Shown: piece by piece, positions 37,298 to 46,256 of the stretch
Position numbering within the stretch: the stretch's first letter is position 1
Layout: the number at the start of each line of letters is the position of its first letter
Assembly (NCBI GenBank): GCA_016710015.1
Contig: JADJLR010000003.1
Location: forward strand, 186,001-250,000
Direction: 5' to 3'
Length of the DNA stretch: 64,000 nt
Source of the DNA: Flavobacteriales bacterium
GTDB lineage: Bacteria; Bacteroidota; Bacteroidia; Flavobacteriales_F; PHOS-HE28
The notes under the pieces: generated by a model
Seen by the model: only the letters and a program-made list of their open reading frames with translations
What the model was told of the DNA's origin: nothing
Database searches by the model: none
Made by a program: the position numbers and the translations under genes

Positions 37298-38680
37298 GTG
37301 GATAAGAAGGTCTACATAGAAAGCTACGGCTGCCAAATGAACGTTAGCGACAGCGAGGTCGTCGCGAGCATCTTGGCCAAGGACGGTTACACCGCAGTGA
37401 ACAGTGCCGAGGAAGCCGACCTAGTACTGTTGAACACGTGCAGCATCCGGGAAAAGGCGGAATACACGGTTCTACAGCGGATCAACGAAATGAACAACCT
37501 GAAGGCCCGCAAGAAGGGCTTGAAGGTGGGGGTGTTGGGCTGCATGGCCGAGCGCATGCGGGAGGACCTGTTGGAGAAGAAGAAAGTAGTGGACCTCGTG
37601 GTTGGTCCTGATGCCTACCGCACGCTGCCCGAACTGCTGGAGCAAGTGGGCACCGGTCAGAAAGCCGTGAACGTGCTGCTGAGCCGTGAGGAAACCTATG
37701 GCGAGATCGTGCCGGTGCGTTTGGACACGAATGGCGTAACGGCCTTCGTCACCATCATGCGTGGATGCGACAACATGTGTGCGTTCTGCGTGGTGCCCTT
37801 CACCCGCGGTCGGGAGCGCAGTCGAGATGCGCATAGCATCGTTGACGAATGCCGAGATCTTGTGGCCAAGGGCTACAAGGAGGTGACACTGCTGGGACAG
37901 AACGTGGATTCGTACAAGTGGCAACAAAAGCCACCTGTCGGTTCCGAGGAAATCGCCTCTGTTGTTGACTTCGCCGACCTGTTGGAGATGGTCGCCGTCG
38001 CCTGCCCTATCCTGCGCATACGATACAGCACGAGCCACCCGAAGGACATGACCGACAAGGTTCTGGAGGTGATGGCACGCTACGACAACATTTGCAAGTA
38101 CATCCACCTACCGGTCCAAAGTGGCAGCAGCGAAGTGCTGAAGCGCATGAACCGCGGTTACGACCGGGCTTGGTATATGGAACGCATGGCCAGCATCCGT
38201 ATACACATGCCGACCTGTGCCATCAGCACCGACATCATCGCCGGGTTTTGCGGCGAAACCGAGGAGGACCATTCACAGACCCTGAGCATCATCGACGAAG
38301 TCGGTTTCGATATGGCCTTCATGTTCAAGTACAGCGAACGGCCCAAGACCTTAGCCTCACGCAAGTATGCCGATGACGTTCCGGAAGAGGTAAAAGGCCG
38401 ACGTTTACAGGAGGTGATCGATGCACAAAGGAAGGCGAGTAGCCGACGGCTGGCGACCTATGTGGGCCAAGAGCATGAGGTCTTGATCGAGGGCGTAAGC
38501 AAGCGCAGCACCGAACACGTGTATGGGCGCAATTCGCAGAATTCGATCGTCATCGTACCCCGTTATGCCGAAGGGGTAGAACTGATGCCGGGCGTGATCG
38601 TCCGCGTAGCCATCGAGCATTCCACGGCCGGCAGTCTCAAGGGTCGCCTACTGGCCATGATCGAACAACAGATCGCATGA
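37298..38680 (+). CDS. miaB: tRNA-2-methylthio-N6-dimethylallyladenosine synthase MiaB
   Basis: Radical-SAM methylthiotransferase that adds the methylthio group at A37 of tRNAs reading UNN codons. The 460-residue product has the UPF0004 N-terminal domain (YIESYGCQMN, NTCSIREKAE, GVLGCMAERM, giving three cluster-binding cysteines), the radical-SAM CDNMCAFCVVPFTRGRERSR motif, and a C-terminal TRAM domain (residues about 385-455). The start is GTG at 37298, supported by the promoter box. The final ATGA overlaps the next gene, so the pair is translationally coupled. Confidence 0.96.
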   Translation: MDKKVYIESYGCQMNVSDSEVVASILAKDGYTAVNSAEEADLVLLNTCSIREKAEYTVLQRINEMNNLKARKKGLKVGVLGCMAERMREDLLEKKKVVDLVVGPDAYRTLPELLEQVGTGQKAVNVLLSREETYGEIVPVRLDTNGVTAFVTIMRGCDNMCAFCVVPFTRGRERSRDAHSIVDECRDLVAKGYKEVTLLGQNVDSYKWQQKPPVGSEEIASVVDFADLLEMVAVACPILRIRYSTSHPKDMTDKVLEVMARYDNICKYIHLPVQSGSSEVLKRMNRGYDRAWYMERMASIRIHMPTCAISTDIIAGFCGETEEDHSQTLSIIDEVGFDMAFMFKYSERPKTLASRKYADDVPEEVKGRRLQEVIDAQRKASSRRLATYVGQEHEVLIEGVSKRSTEHVYGRNSQNSIVIVPRYAEGVELMPGVIVRVAIEHSTAGSLKGRLLAMIEQQIA

Positions 38681-39885
38681 ACGTCCAACCCATCAAACAG
38701 CGATTCAGCATCATCGGCAACGCACCGACATTGGACCGTGCGATCGAGATCGCGGCACAGGTAGCTCCGACCGACCTCAGTGTATTGATCACTGGAGAAA
38801 GTGGATCGGGCAAGGAAGTATTGCCCCAGATCGTGCATGCCTACAGCGCACGCAAACATGGACCGTACATCGCCGTGAACTGCGGTGCCATACCGGAAGG
38901 CACCATTGATAGCGAGCTATTTGGGCATGAAAAAGGGTCTTTCACCGGAGCGCATGAAGCGCGCAAAGGCTACTTTGAAGTAGCCAACGGTGGAACCATT
39001 TTCCTGGACGAGGTGGGTGAACTGCCGTTGACCACGCAGGTGCGTCTCCTCCGTGTATTGGAGACCGGCGAATTCATTCGCGTAGGAAGCAGCAAGGCAC
39101 AGAAGACCAACGTACGCGTAGTGGCCGCCACCAACGTGAACATGTTGCAGGCTATTCAGAAGGGCAGCTTCCGCGAAGACCTGTACTACCGCCTGAACAC
39201 GGTGCCCATATCGGTTCCCCCGTTGCGGGATCGACAGGAGGACATTCAACTGCTGTTCCGCTATTTCGCACAAGAGGCAGCGACCAAATACAAGGCACCG
39301 CCATTGCTCCTGAAGGAGGAAGCCATCGTCGTATTGAACGGATATCGGTGGCCGGGCAATGTGCGCCAACTACGCAACATCGTGGAGCAGATGAGCGTGA
39401 TCGAGCAAAGTCGGGAGGTAGATGCCAAAACGCTACGCCAATACCTCCCCGACATGAGCACCGCACTGGTACCATTGGCGACCGCTGCGCATGGCAACGG
39501 CATGGACAGCATCAACGAACGGGAATTGATCTTCAAGTTCCTTTTCGACATGAAGAACGACCTCAGCGCGTTGAAGGAACAGGTAAAGGCCATGCGCGGA
39601 GGTCAGTCGCTACCGACCGGTTCGGCACCGACCTACCGCGAGGATTATTTCCTTCCACCGAGCGCACCCACGCAAGGAACGGTCAGTATCGTTCCGGCCC
39701 GAAGCATGGACGAGGACATCGACCACACGGAAGTGGAGGAAAGCCTGAGTCTGGAGGAGAAGGAGAAGGAAATGATCCGCAAGGCGCTCATCAAGCACCG
39801 GAACAAGCGCAAGAACGCAGCTCAGGAATTGGGGATCAGTGAGCGCACCTTGTACCGCAAGATCAAGGAGTATGACATTCCTTGA
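38677..39885 (+). CDS. Sigma-54-dependent activator-type AAA+ protein (no receiver domain)
   Basis: The 402-residue protein begins directly with the AAA+ domain: GESGSGKE (Walker A), GSFTGA (sigma-54 loop, Ser for Ala), GGTIFLDEVGELP (Walker B), and RWPGNVRQLRN. A linker of about 120 residues follows, then a Fis-type HTH (NKRKNAAQELGISERTLYRKIKEY). No receiver or GAF domain precedes the AAA core, so its signal input is unknown. It sits between miaB and lptE, an order I recall from many Bacteroidota. It presumably acts with RpoN. Confidence 0.93.
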   Translation: MNVQPIKQRFSIIGNAPTLDRAIEIAAQVAPTDLSVLITGESGSGKEVLPQIVHAYSARKHGPYIAVNCGAIPEGTIDSELFGHEKGSFTGAHEARKGYFEVANGGTIFLDEVGELPLTTQVRLLRVLETGEFIRVGSSKAQKTNVRVVAATNVNMLQAIQKGSFREDLYYRLNTVPISVPPLRDRQEDIQLLFRYFAQEAATKYKAPPLLLKEEAIVVLNGYRWPGNVRQLRNIVEQMSVIEQSREVDAKTLRQYLPDMSTALVPLATAAHGNGMDSINERELIFKFLFDMKNDLSALKEQVKAMRGGQSLPTGSAPTYREDYFLPPSAPTQGTVSIVPARSMDEDIDHTEVEESLSLEEKEKEMIRKALIKHRNKRKNAAQELGISERTLYRKIKEYDIP

Positions 39886-39903
39886 AAACGTATTCGAGAA
39901 CTT

Positions 39904-40428
39904 GTGAAGCGTTTGGACCTCCGGCAAAGCGTTCGTTGTCTCTCAACGATCCTGATCATCACCATGTTCTTGGGTGGATGTCGGGTCAACTATGGCTTCA
40001 GCGGAGGCGATGTGGGGGATGCACGCACAGTGAGCGTGGAATTGATCGAAGCTCGCGCTCCGTTGGCCACACCCCTAAGCGCACAAGTACTGACCGAAAC
40101 CCTGCGCGACCTGCTGTTGGCACAAACGCCGTTGAAACTGCGGAGCGAAGGCAGCGATGTCACCTACAGCGGATCCTTGGTGGGTTATGATGTGCAGCCC
40201 GTGAATATCCAAGCCAGTGAAAGCGCGGCCCTGAACCGGTTAACGATGACCGTAAGCGTCGTGTATCAGAACACCTTGGACCCAAAGAAGAATGCCGAAT
40301 TCACCGTATCTCGGTTCTCGGATTACGACAGCGCGACGGACCTGATAGCGGTAGAAGAACGACTGGCCCGCGAGATCGGGAAACAGTTGGCACAGGATAT
40401 CTTCGACCGCACATTGGGAAATTGGTGA
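39904..40428 (+). CDS. lptE: LPS-assembly lipoprotein LptE
   Basis: The 174-residue lipoprotein has a lipobox (MFLGGCRVNYGFSGG) and the typical Bacteroidota LptE body (RTVSVELIEARAPLA, LTETLRDLLLAQTPLKL, RLTMTVSVVYQN). LptE plugs the LptD pore that inserts lipopolysaccharide in the outer leaflet. The start is GTG. Placement between the sigma-54-type gene and secG matches the usual Bacteroidota order. Confidence 0.85.
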   Translation: MKRLDLRQSVRCLSTILIITMFLGGCRVNYGFSGGDVGDARTVSVELIEARAPLATPLSAQVLTETLRDLLLAQTPLKLRSEGSDVTYSGSLVGYDVQPVNIQASESAALNRLTMTVSVVYQNTLDPKKNAEFTVSRFSDYDSATDLIAVEERLAREIGKQLAQDIFDRTLGNW

Positions 40429-40431
40429 ACC

Positions 40432-41625
40432 ATGGAACGCGAACGATTATCCCGATTGATCAAGTCGCCAGAACAGGTAGGGCGGGCAGACCTCGCGGAC
40501 CTGAACGATCTGGCCCGGCGGTTCCCTTGGTTCGCAGGTGCCCAATTGCTGCGTACGGTGGGAGGACACAAGGCCGGAGATGTGCTTTCTGAGGATCTGG
40601 TCCATCTAGCTGCACCCCACCTGCCTTCGCGTACGGTGCTCTTCGATCGGATCGCCGAAGAACCGCTCCTGAAGGTCGTTCACAAGAGTCCGGAACCACT
40701 TGCACCGGCCCAAGAACCACAGGCCGAAGTGGAGGAAAAGAAAAGCCCATTGCCTTTCGCGCCTGCGGGGATGGAGGAACCGGCGGAGATGGAAGAGGTA
40801 TCGACCCCGGTTTCCGCACAAGTTGCGGAAGATCCGATCATCGAACCAGCGCAGTTGATCACGGCCGATATAGTGGATGTACCGCATGCGGGATCAGAAG
40901 CTACCGCAGTAGAACCGATCCCAGTAGGCCCCGACCCATTGGACACGTTGATCCAGCAGGCGGTCAAGGCTGGTGCCTATGATATCACCACGACCCCTGT
41001 GCAAACTGCATCGGTAACCCGACCACCTGAGCCTGCCGTGCCCCCCGTTGAGCACATTGCTTCATCGCCGGTCACGCGCAAGCGATCCTTCACCGATTGG
41101 CTGAACGAACCCTCTTCGGCCGAACCAGGGCCGATCGCCGTCGATCGAACGGAAGCCCTTCCTCTTTCTGTAGAATGGATGCGCGCCTTGGACACCGACA
41201 TGGGCAAAACAGCCCCGACGGAGATCCACCCGCAAGGACCGACCTCCCGGATACCACTTGGAACTGCCGAACCGCCCGATACCAAAGCAGCACGGCCTGA
41301 TGCACCAATGGGCCAACCTCCTCGCCCATTACGCGAACGCCCAACGGAGCCAGCAGAGACGGTGGACGTGATCGATCGATTCATTCGCCAGCAGGAACCG
41401 CCAACTTTGCCAAAGGCGGAGTTCTACACGCCGCAGCAAGCTGCCAAGCGCAGTTTGGACGATTCCGCCGGTATGGTCACGGAAACACTGGCCAAGGTGT
41501 ATGTGAAACAAGGCAATTTGCCCAAAGCCATCGAAGCCTATCACAAGCTGGCGTTGAAATACCCGGAGAAAAGCGCTTTCTTTGCGGCCCTCGCAAAAGA
41601 GCTTGAGGTCCAACAGCACAAGTAG
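40432..41625 (+). CDS. TPR-tailed protein of unknown function
   Basis: The 397-residue protein has a short helical N-terminus (DLNDLARRFPWFAGAQLLRTVGG), a long Pro/Glu/Val-rich low-complexity middle and a C-terminal TPR-like unit (LAKVYVKQGNLPKAIEAYHKLALKY). The same architecture is found between lptE and secG in other Bacteroidota (from memory). Its role is not assigned; the low-complexity middle suggests a tether. Confidence 0.82.
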   Translation: MERERLSRLIKSPEQVGRADLADLNDLARRFPWFAGAQLLRTVGGHKAGDVLSEDLVHLAAPHLPSRTVLFDRIAEEPLLKVVHKSPEPLAPAQEPQAEVEEKKSPLPFAPAGMEEPAEMEEVSTPVSAQVAEDPIIEPAQLITADIVDVPHAGSEATAVEPIPVGPDPLDTLIQQAVKAGAYDITTTPVQTASVTRPPEPAVPPVEHIASSPVTRKRSFTDWLNEPSSAEPGPIAVDRTEALPLSVEWMRALDTDMGKTAPTEIHPQGPTSRIPLGTAEPPDTKAARPDAPMGQPPRPLRERPTEPAETVDVIDRFIRQQEPPTLPKAEFYTPQQAAKRSLDDSAGMVTETLAKVYVKQGNLPKAIEAYHKLALKYPEKSAFFAALAKELEVQQHK

Positions 41626-41627
41626 AC

Positions 41628-41969
41628 ATGGTCGCCATATCCATCATCATCCTGATCGTTTGTGGGCTACTCGCCCTCGTTGTTCTCGCCCAGAACCCCA
41701 AGGGGGGTGGCTTGGCAGCTGGATTCACTGGAGCGCAGCAGATCGGTGGCGTTCAGCGCACGGCAGACTTCTTGGAAAAGGGTACGTGGACCTTGGCTGG
41801 TGCGCTGATGGTACTGTGCTTGGTCTCGGCTGCAGTTCAGAACAGTGGCCCTGCCTCCATGGACGAACTGGACACTCCAGCTGGTGAAGCCGGTACCGAG
41901 CAATTGGCACCCACTCCGGACGACGGATCGACCGGGATCAAGATCCCTTCAGAAGAGGAGGGACTGTGA
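41628..41969 (+). CDS. secG: Protein-export membrane protein SecG
   Basis: The 113-residue membrane protein has two transmembrane helices (ISIIILIVCGLLALVVLAQNPKGGG and GTWTLAGALMVLCLVSAAVQ) flanking the family motif NPKGGGLA...FTGAQQIGGVQRTADFLEK. SecG supports SecYE during translocation. A hydrophilic tail of about 40 residues, rich in Glu, Pro and Thr, follows. It is 3 nt from the preceding stop. Confidence 0.93.
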   Translation: MVAISIIILIVCGLLALVVLAQNPKGGGLAAGFTGAQQIGGVQRTADFLEKGTWTLAGALMVLCLVSAAVQNSGPASMDELDTPAGEAGTEQLAPTPDDGSTGIKIPSEEEGL

Positions 41970-41983
41970 TCCAGCCTGCCTTT

Positions 41984-42042
41984 TGTCAGCTTGGCAGTCC
42001 ATTCAGCGCTGTGGCATGGTCATTCTTTCTGCCAGCCTGTCG
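41984..42042 (+). promoter_or_regulatory. Imperfect inverted repeat upstream of groES
   Basis: TGTCAGCTTGGCAG (41984-41997) and CTGCCAGCCTGTCG (42029-42042) are imperfect inverted copies, 80-140 nt before groES. They could bind a heat-shock regulator. No CIRCE element (TTAGCACTC-N9-GAGTGCTAA) is present in this spacer. Confidence 0.3.
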
Positions 42043-42124
42043 ATCTTGACCAGCTTGGGCCTCTGGCACACCAATTGACTACCGCGCGTTGGTCTTCGGA
42101 CCCACAAAAACATATCGTAACCCA

Positions 42125-42418
42125 ATGGCAAACAAAGTGAAACCGTTGGCGGACCGCGTGCTAGTACTAGCCGCTGCCGCTGAAGAAACCACCAAAGGTG
42201 GCATCATCATCCCAGACACTGCAAAGGAGAAACCACAGCGTGGAAAGGTCGTCGCTGTAGGTGCAGGTCGCGTAGCGGACGACGGAAAAGTGACCCCCTT
42301 GAGCGTGAAGGCCGGCGATGAGATCCTGTATGGCAAGTACAGCGGAACGGAGTTGACCTACGATGACAAGGACTACTTGATCATGCGTGAGAGCGACATT
42401 TTCGCGATCCTGAACTGA
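42125..42418 (+). CDS. groES: Co-chaperonin GroES
   Basis: Caps the GroEL chamber during protein folding. The 97-residue product shows the GroES pattern: PLADRVLVLAAAAEETTKGGIIIPDTAKEKPQRG, with the mobile-loop region around residues 17-32 and the C-terminal RESDIFAIL. The start MANKVKPLADR is normal; a 12-residue in-frame extension lies in the leader. It is followed by groEL after a 95-nt spacer holding two palindromes. Confidence 0.97.
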   Translation: MANKVKPLADRVLVLAAAAEETTKGGIIIPDTAKEKPQRGKVVAVGAGRVADDGKVTPLSVKAGDEILYGKYSGTELTYDDKDYLIMRESDIFAILN

Positions 42419-42436
42419 CCTCCGGTCAGTTCGTAA

Positions 42437-42456
42437 GGGCGCGAGATCTCGCGCCC
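42437..42456. repeat. Perfect 20-bp palindrome, copy 1, groES-groEL spacer
   Basis: GGGCGCGAGATCTCGCGCCC is fully self-complementary. It lies 18 nt after the groES stop. An identical copy follows 17 nt later. Confidence 0.95.
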
Positions 42457-42473
42457 AAGAAAAGAAACTCAGC

Positions 42474-42493
42474 GGGCGCGAGATCTCGCGCCC
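42474..42493. repeat. Perfect 20-bp palindrome, copy 2, groES-groEL spacer
   Basis: Identical to the copy at 42437-42456, 20 nt before the groEL start. The spacer between copies is aagaaaagaaactcagc. The pair may form hairpins in the mRNA or bind a dimeric protein. Confidence 0.95.
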
Positions 42494-42513
42494 CGACACA
42501 TCCCCCAAACACA

Positions 42514-44154
42514 ATGGCAGCCAAGAACATTCAATTCGACGTAGATGCCCGCGACCGCTTGAAGCGTGGTGTCGATCACCTCGCGAACGCCGTGAAGGTG
42601 ACCCTCGGCCCCAAGGGTCGCAACGTGATCATCGATAAGAAATTCGGAGCACCCCAAGTGACCAAGGACGGCGTGACCGTCGCCAAGGAGATCGAGCTGA
42701 AGGACCCCGTGGAGAACATGGGTGCCCAGATGCTGAAGGAAGTGGCCAGCAAGACCGCCGACCAGGCCGGTGACGGAACCACGACCGCAACCGTACTCGC
42801 TCAGGCGATCGTTACAGCAGGTCTGAAGAACGTGGCAGCAGGTGCCAACCCCATGGACCTGAAGCGCGGAATCGATAAGGCCGTGATATCCGTTGTAGCC
42901 GAGCTCAAGAAAATGAGCAAGACCGTGGGCGATGACAACAGCAAGATCAAGCAGGTGGCGACCATCAGTGCGAACAGCGATGAGACCATCGGTGCGCTGA
43001 TCGCTGAGGCCATGCAAAAAGTGAAGAAGGAAGGTGTGATCACGGTAGAAGAAGCGAAAGGCACCGAGACCACCGTGGAGATCGTGGAAGGCATGCAGTT
43101 CGATCGCGGCTACCTCAGCCCCTACTTCGTGACCAATCCGGAGAAGATGGAGGCCGAACTGGAGAACGCCTACATCCTGATCTACGACAAGAAGATCAGC
43201 TCCATGAAAGAACTTCTCCCGATCCTGGAGAAGAGCGCCCAGACCGGCAAGCCCCTGTTGATCATCAGCGAAGATGTGGACGGTGAGGCACTCGCCACCT
43301 TGGTGGTGAACAAGATCCGCGGTGCCCTAAAAGTGGCCGCAGTGAAGGCTCCAGGCTTCGGTGACCGTCGCAAGGCCATGTTGGAGGACCTCGCCATCTT
43401 GACCGGTGGTACCGTGATCAGTGAAGAGCGTGGCTTCAAGCTGGAGAACGCCGAACTGGATATGCTGGGCAAGGCCGAAAAGATCAGCATCGACAAGGAC
43501 AACACGACCATCGTGAACGGTGCTGGCAAGAAGGCCGATATCGTCGGTCGCGTGAATCAGATCAAAGCACAGATCGAAAGCACCACCAGCGACTACGACA
43601 AGGAGAAGTTGCAAGAGCGTTTGGCCAAATTGGCCGGCGGTGTTGCCGTGCTCTACATCGGAGCCGCTACGGAAGTGGAAATGAAGGAGAAGAAGGACCG
43701 TGTGGATGATGCGCTGCACGCTACCCGTGCTGCCGTGGAAGAAGGCATCGTACCGGGTGGTGGAGTTGCCTACATCCGGGCACAGAAGGTACTGGAGAAA
43801 CTCGAAGGCATCAACGCCGATGAGACCACCGGTGTGGCCATCGTTCGCCGCGCCCTGGAGGAGCCCCTGCGCCAGATCGTGGCCAACGCCGGTATCGAAG
43901 GCAGCATCGTGGTGCAGAAAGTGCGCGACGGAAAAACCGACTTCGGCTTTAACGCCCGTACCGAGGAGTACGAGAACCTGATCGCTGCAGGTGTTATAGA
44001 CCCGACCAAAGTGACCCGTGTTGCGTTGGAGAACGCAGCTTCCATAGCCAGCATGTTGCTCACCACCGAGTGCGTGATCAGCGACGAAAGGGAAGAGAAA
44101 GCAGCAGGCCACAGCCATGCACCGGATATGGGCGGAATGGGTGGCATGATGTAA
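42514..44154 (+). CDS. groEL: Chaperonin GroEL
   Basis: Forms the tetradecameric folding chamber. The 546-residue product has the standard landmarks: VTLGPKGRNVIIDKKFG, VTKDGVTVAKEIEL, DGTTTATVLAQAI, GVAVLYIGAATEVEMKEKKDRVDDALHATRAA (block around residues 400-435), GIVPGGGVAYIRA, and a short GGMGGMM tail. Length is normal. Confidence 0.98.
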   Translation: MAAKNIQFDVDARDRLKRGVDHLANAVKVTLGPKGRNVIIDKKFGAPQVTKDGVTVAKEIELKDPVENMGAQMLKEVASKTADQAGDGTTTATVLAQAIVTAGLKNVAAGANPMDLKRGIDKAVISVVAELKKMSKTVGDDNSKIKQVATISANSDETIGALIAEAMQKVKKEGVITVEEAKGTETTVEIVEGMQFDRGYLSPYFVTNPEKMEAELENAYILIYDKKISSMKELLPILEKSAQTGKPLLIISEDVDGEALATLVVNKIRGALKVAAVKAPGFGDRRKAMLEDLAILTGGTVISEERGFKLENAELDMLGKAEKISIDKDNTTIVNGAGKKADIVGRVNQIKAQIESTTSDYDKEKLQERLAKLAGGVAVLYIGAATEVEMKEKKDRVDDALHATRAAVEEGIVPGGGVAYIRAQKVLEKLEGINADETTGVAIVRRALEEPLRQIVANAGIEGSIVVQKVRDGKTDFGFNARTEEYENLIAAGVIDPTKVTRVALENAASIASMLLTTECVISDEREEKAAGHSHAPDMGGMGGMM

Positions 44155-44178
44155 CCCAACTCAGGAAAGAGAAAGGCG

Positions 44179-44213
44179 AGCCCCGGTCAGTGATGACCGG
44201 GGCTTGTTCTTGC
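44179..44213 (+). terminator. Intrinsic terminator of groESL
   Basis: AGCCCCGGTCA and TGACCGGGGCT form a perfect 11-bp stem with a 4-nt loop, followed by TGTTCTTG. It lies 25 nt past groEL and separates it from the SMC operon. Confidence 0.85.
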
Positions 44214-44290
44214 TCGGACATTCGGGAGCGTTGGCGAGGGTTACTAACACCTGTTGGAAACTCCCTTTGGCCCATTGCTCTAAGGGCGGG

Positions 44291-44297
44291 TACTTTG
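44291..44297 (+). promoter_or_regulatory. Probable -7 box upstream of the SMC operon
   Basis: TACTTTG (TA-n-TTTG, one base short of consensus) lies 22 nt before the first ATG of the operon. A TTTG about 21 nt upstream could be the -33 element. Confidence 0.45.
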
Positions 44298-44319
44298 TTG
44301 CCGCTAAGAACTCGGCGGC

Positions 44320-45564
44320 ATGCAACTGACCCCAAAACGTTTCTTCGATTTCTGCGGATCACACGTACCGTTGCTGCACGCCATTGCCATGAAACCGGGC
44401 GATGTGAGCGAGGCACAAGTGCGGCAGATGATCCGCACCTTCAGTGACGCAACGACCGAACAACCGGAGACCACGTGGCAACGGCTCGTGGAATTGCAAG
44501 TGATCGTCCCCTTGGAGGAGGGTAGCTCGCACTATGTGATGAGCCAGCCGCTGCTGCAGTTGCTCAACTTCTTGTACAATGATGCGCTGCCCACTAGCCC
44601 GGAGATCATCCAAGGCTATATCGCTGCATTGGAAAGCGCCCGTAAACGAGTGGAATTGGGCGTTGAAGCCGGCGATGCTTTGAGCGTTGCCATGGCCACG
44701 AACGAGATCGACCATACCCTGCGCCGCATTCAGGACGACCTTGATGCGACCCACCGAGCGGTAATGGCCGAAGTGGCGCGTTACAAAGCCGATCGTACCA
44801 GCGTAAGTGTCCGTGAGCGTTACCTGCGGATCCTGAGTTTGATGGACCAATACGTGCACCCATTGGTAGAGATCGTACGGGTGGATGGCCTGTTGGAAAG
44901 CACGTTGGACGAAACCGACATGGTATTGCGCGCCGCACGCGAACAAGGTGTGTATGTGGAACTCGCCATGGTGGAACGCAATGAACGGCAGATCCGCGTA
45001 TTGCGTCGCCGGGCGATCCACACGCTGAATGAAAGTCGGAAGGAATTGCAACCGTTGTACGATGTGCTGCGCCGTTCCAGTGCGATCGCACACGGGGCTA
45101 CACTTGCCTTGGGCCGTTTGCGCCAGATGCGCGTGGAGGACTGGGTAGCGAACTACGTGACACAAACCACCAACGCACGCGTGGAGGTGCCACCGACGGA
45201 CGAGGTATTGCGCCAGATCGTAGACAATGTGATCTCGCACCCTCCCATTCCACCTCCGATCCTCCGCACCACCGAAAGTCTGGAAACGCCTCCGGACTAT
45301 GTGCGCTTGTTGTGGTTGAACGAATTGCCGGACATGTTGAACGAGGACCTCCCTGTGAAGGACCTAACGGGGTGGCTCACCAAGAGCTTCCCGGAAAAAG
45401 GCACGGCAGACGCTCTTCTCGGACTGAGCAAGCTGCTTTTCGACCCGAAGCTCGAAGTCTCTTTCAAGGGTGGCAAGGCGAAGCACTACCGCACACGCGA
45501 TGGTGAACTAGAAGCCGCCACCATTTCCATTACTAGAGCTTCTTCGTCGACTTCGGCAAACTAA
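44320..45564 (+). CDS. Kleisin-like subunit of a MksBEF/Wadjet-type condensin (MksF/JetA-like)
   Basis: The 414-residue protein looks like a MukF/MksF-type kleisin: an N-terminal winged-helix-like region (residues 1-85, ending in SQPLLQLLNFLYNDAL), then a long helical middle (IDHTLRRIQDDLDATHRAVMAEVARYKADRTS, VRERYLRILSLMDQYVHPLVEI), then a less conserved C-terminus. It is the first gene of a three-gene operon with a small MksE-like protein and an SMC-like ATPase, the order jetA-jetB-jetC. In that class it would link the ATPase heads. The call rests on gene order, sizes and helical pattern, not on a diagnostic motif. Confidence 0.68.
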   Translation: MQLTPKRFFDFCGSHVPLLHAIAMKPGDVSEAQVRQMIRTFSDATTEQPETTWQRLVELQVIVPLEEGSSHYVMSQPLLQLLNFLYNDALPTSPEIIQGYIAALESARKRVELGVEAGDALSVAMATNEIDHTLRRIQDDLDATHRAVMAEVARYKADRTSVSVRERYLRILSLMDQYVHPLVEIVRVDGLLESTLDETDMVLRAAREQGVYVELAMVERNERQIRVLRRRAIHTLNESRKELQPLYDVLRRSSAIAHGATLALGRLRQMRVEDWVANYVTQTTNARVEVPPTDEVLRQIVDNVISHPPIPPPILRTTESLETPPDYVRLLWLNELPDMLNEDLPVKDLTGWLTKSFPEKGTADALLGLSKLLFDPKLEVSFKGGKAKHYRTRDGELEAATISITRASSSTSAN

Positions 45565-45591
45565 CTCCCTGCACTTATCGGTGAACCACCA

Positions 45592-46170
45592 ATGAACACG
45601 CTTCCTCAACTCAAGGACATCTTCGACAAGCTACGCCAAGGCGCGTACATCACCCACGAACAGGGTCCGATGCACGCCGCCATCGCCGAGAATTACGAAG
45701 GCTACCGCGACTATTTCGAGCCGTTGGGGTTGAACCTGATCCGACATCCGCGCGACTTCTTCTTCTTCCATACCGAGTCCGCCGAAGGCACACCTCCTGC
45801 TGGATCGCTCGCTCCCATGGCCGTTTTCTGTTTCATCCTGATCGAGGCGGCATCCAATGAAGGTCGTCCGGTGGAAGAGTATCTGCTCACCGAACGCTTC
45901 TCCATTTCCGGCCTTCCGCATTTGAAGAGCGACCGGTATAAAGCGCACATGCGAGCCATTGAAGTGGAAGACGAAGCTGGTCTGCGCAAGTTGATCAAGA
46001 GCATGGCGACCAAGGGTTGGGCAGAATACAACGCGGACGACGACTTCCGATTCCTCCGCCCCTTCCACCGCCTTTTCGACAAGTGCCAAGAGATCAGTGA
46101 AGCGGCCGAGCGTGAACAGCGGGAAGTGTTGCCGAGCACAGAGCCGCTGATCGACCCGGAGATGAACTGA
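45592..46170 (+). CDS. MukE/MksE-like (JetB-like) subunit
   Basis: The 192-residue protein is the size of MksE/JetB. It has the pattern of a tandem winged-helix protein: LPQLKDIFDKLRQGAYITHEQG, YFEPLGLNLIRHPRDFFFFHTE, then a helical segment and RAIEVEDEAGLRKLIKSMATKGWAEYNADDDFRFLRPFHRLFD. The block around residue 45 followed by FFFF is typical of the second strand-helix unit. It lies 27 nt after the kleisin-like gene and 86 nt before the ATPase. MksE binds the kleisin and regulates ATPase loading. Confidence 0.68.
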   Translation: MNTLPQLKDIFDKLRQGAYITHEQGPMHAAIAENYEGYRDYFEPLGLNLIRHPRDFFFFHTESAEGTPPAGSLAPMAVFCFILIEAASNEGRPVEEYLLTERFSISGLPHLKSDRYKAHMRAIEVEDEAGLRKLIKSMATKGWAEYNADDDFRFLRPFHRLFDKCQEISEAAEREQREVLPSTEPLIDPEMN

Positions 46171-46256
46171 GAACGTTCTCTACAGAACATAGAAATACAA
46201 GACGTTCGCCGGATAGACCTCTATAAAAGGATCGGTCGAACATCAACAACGAACAC

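Noticed and set aside
41970..42124. CIRCE operator upstream of groES
   Set aside because: The TTAGCACTC-N9-GAGTGCTAA motif is absent; only an imperfect inverted repeat is seen.
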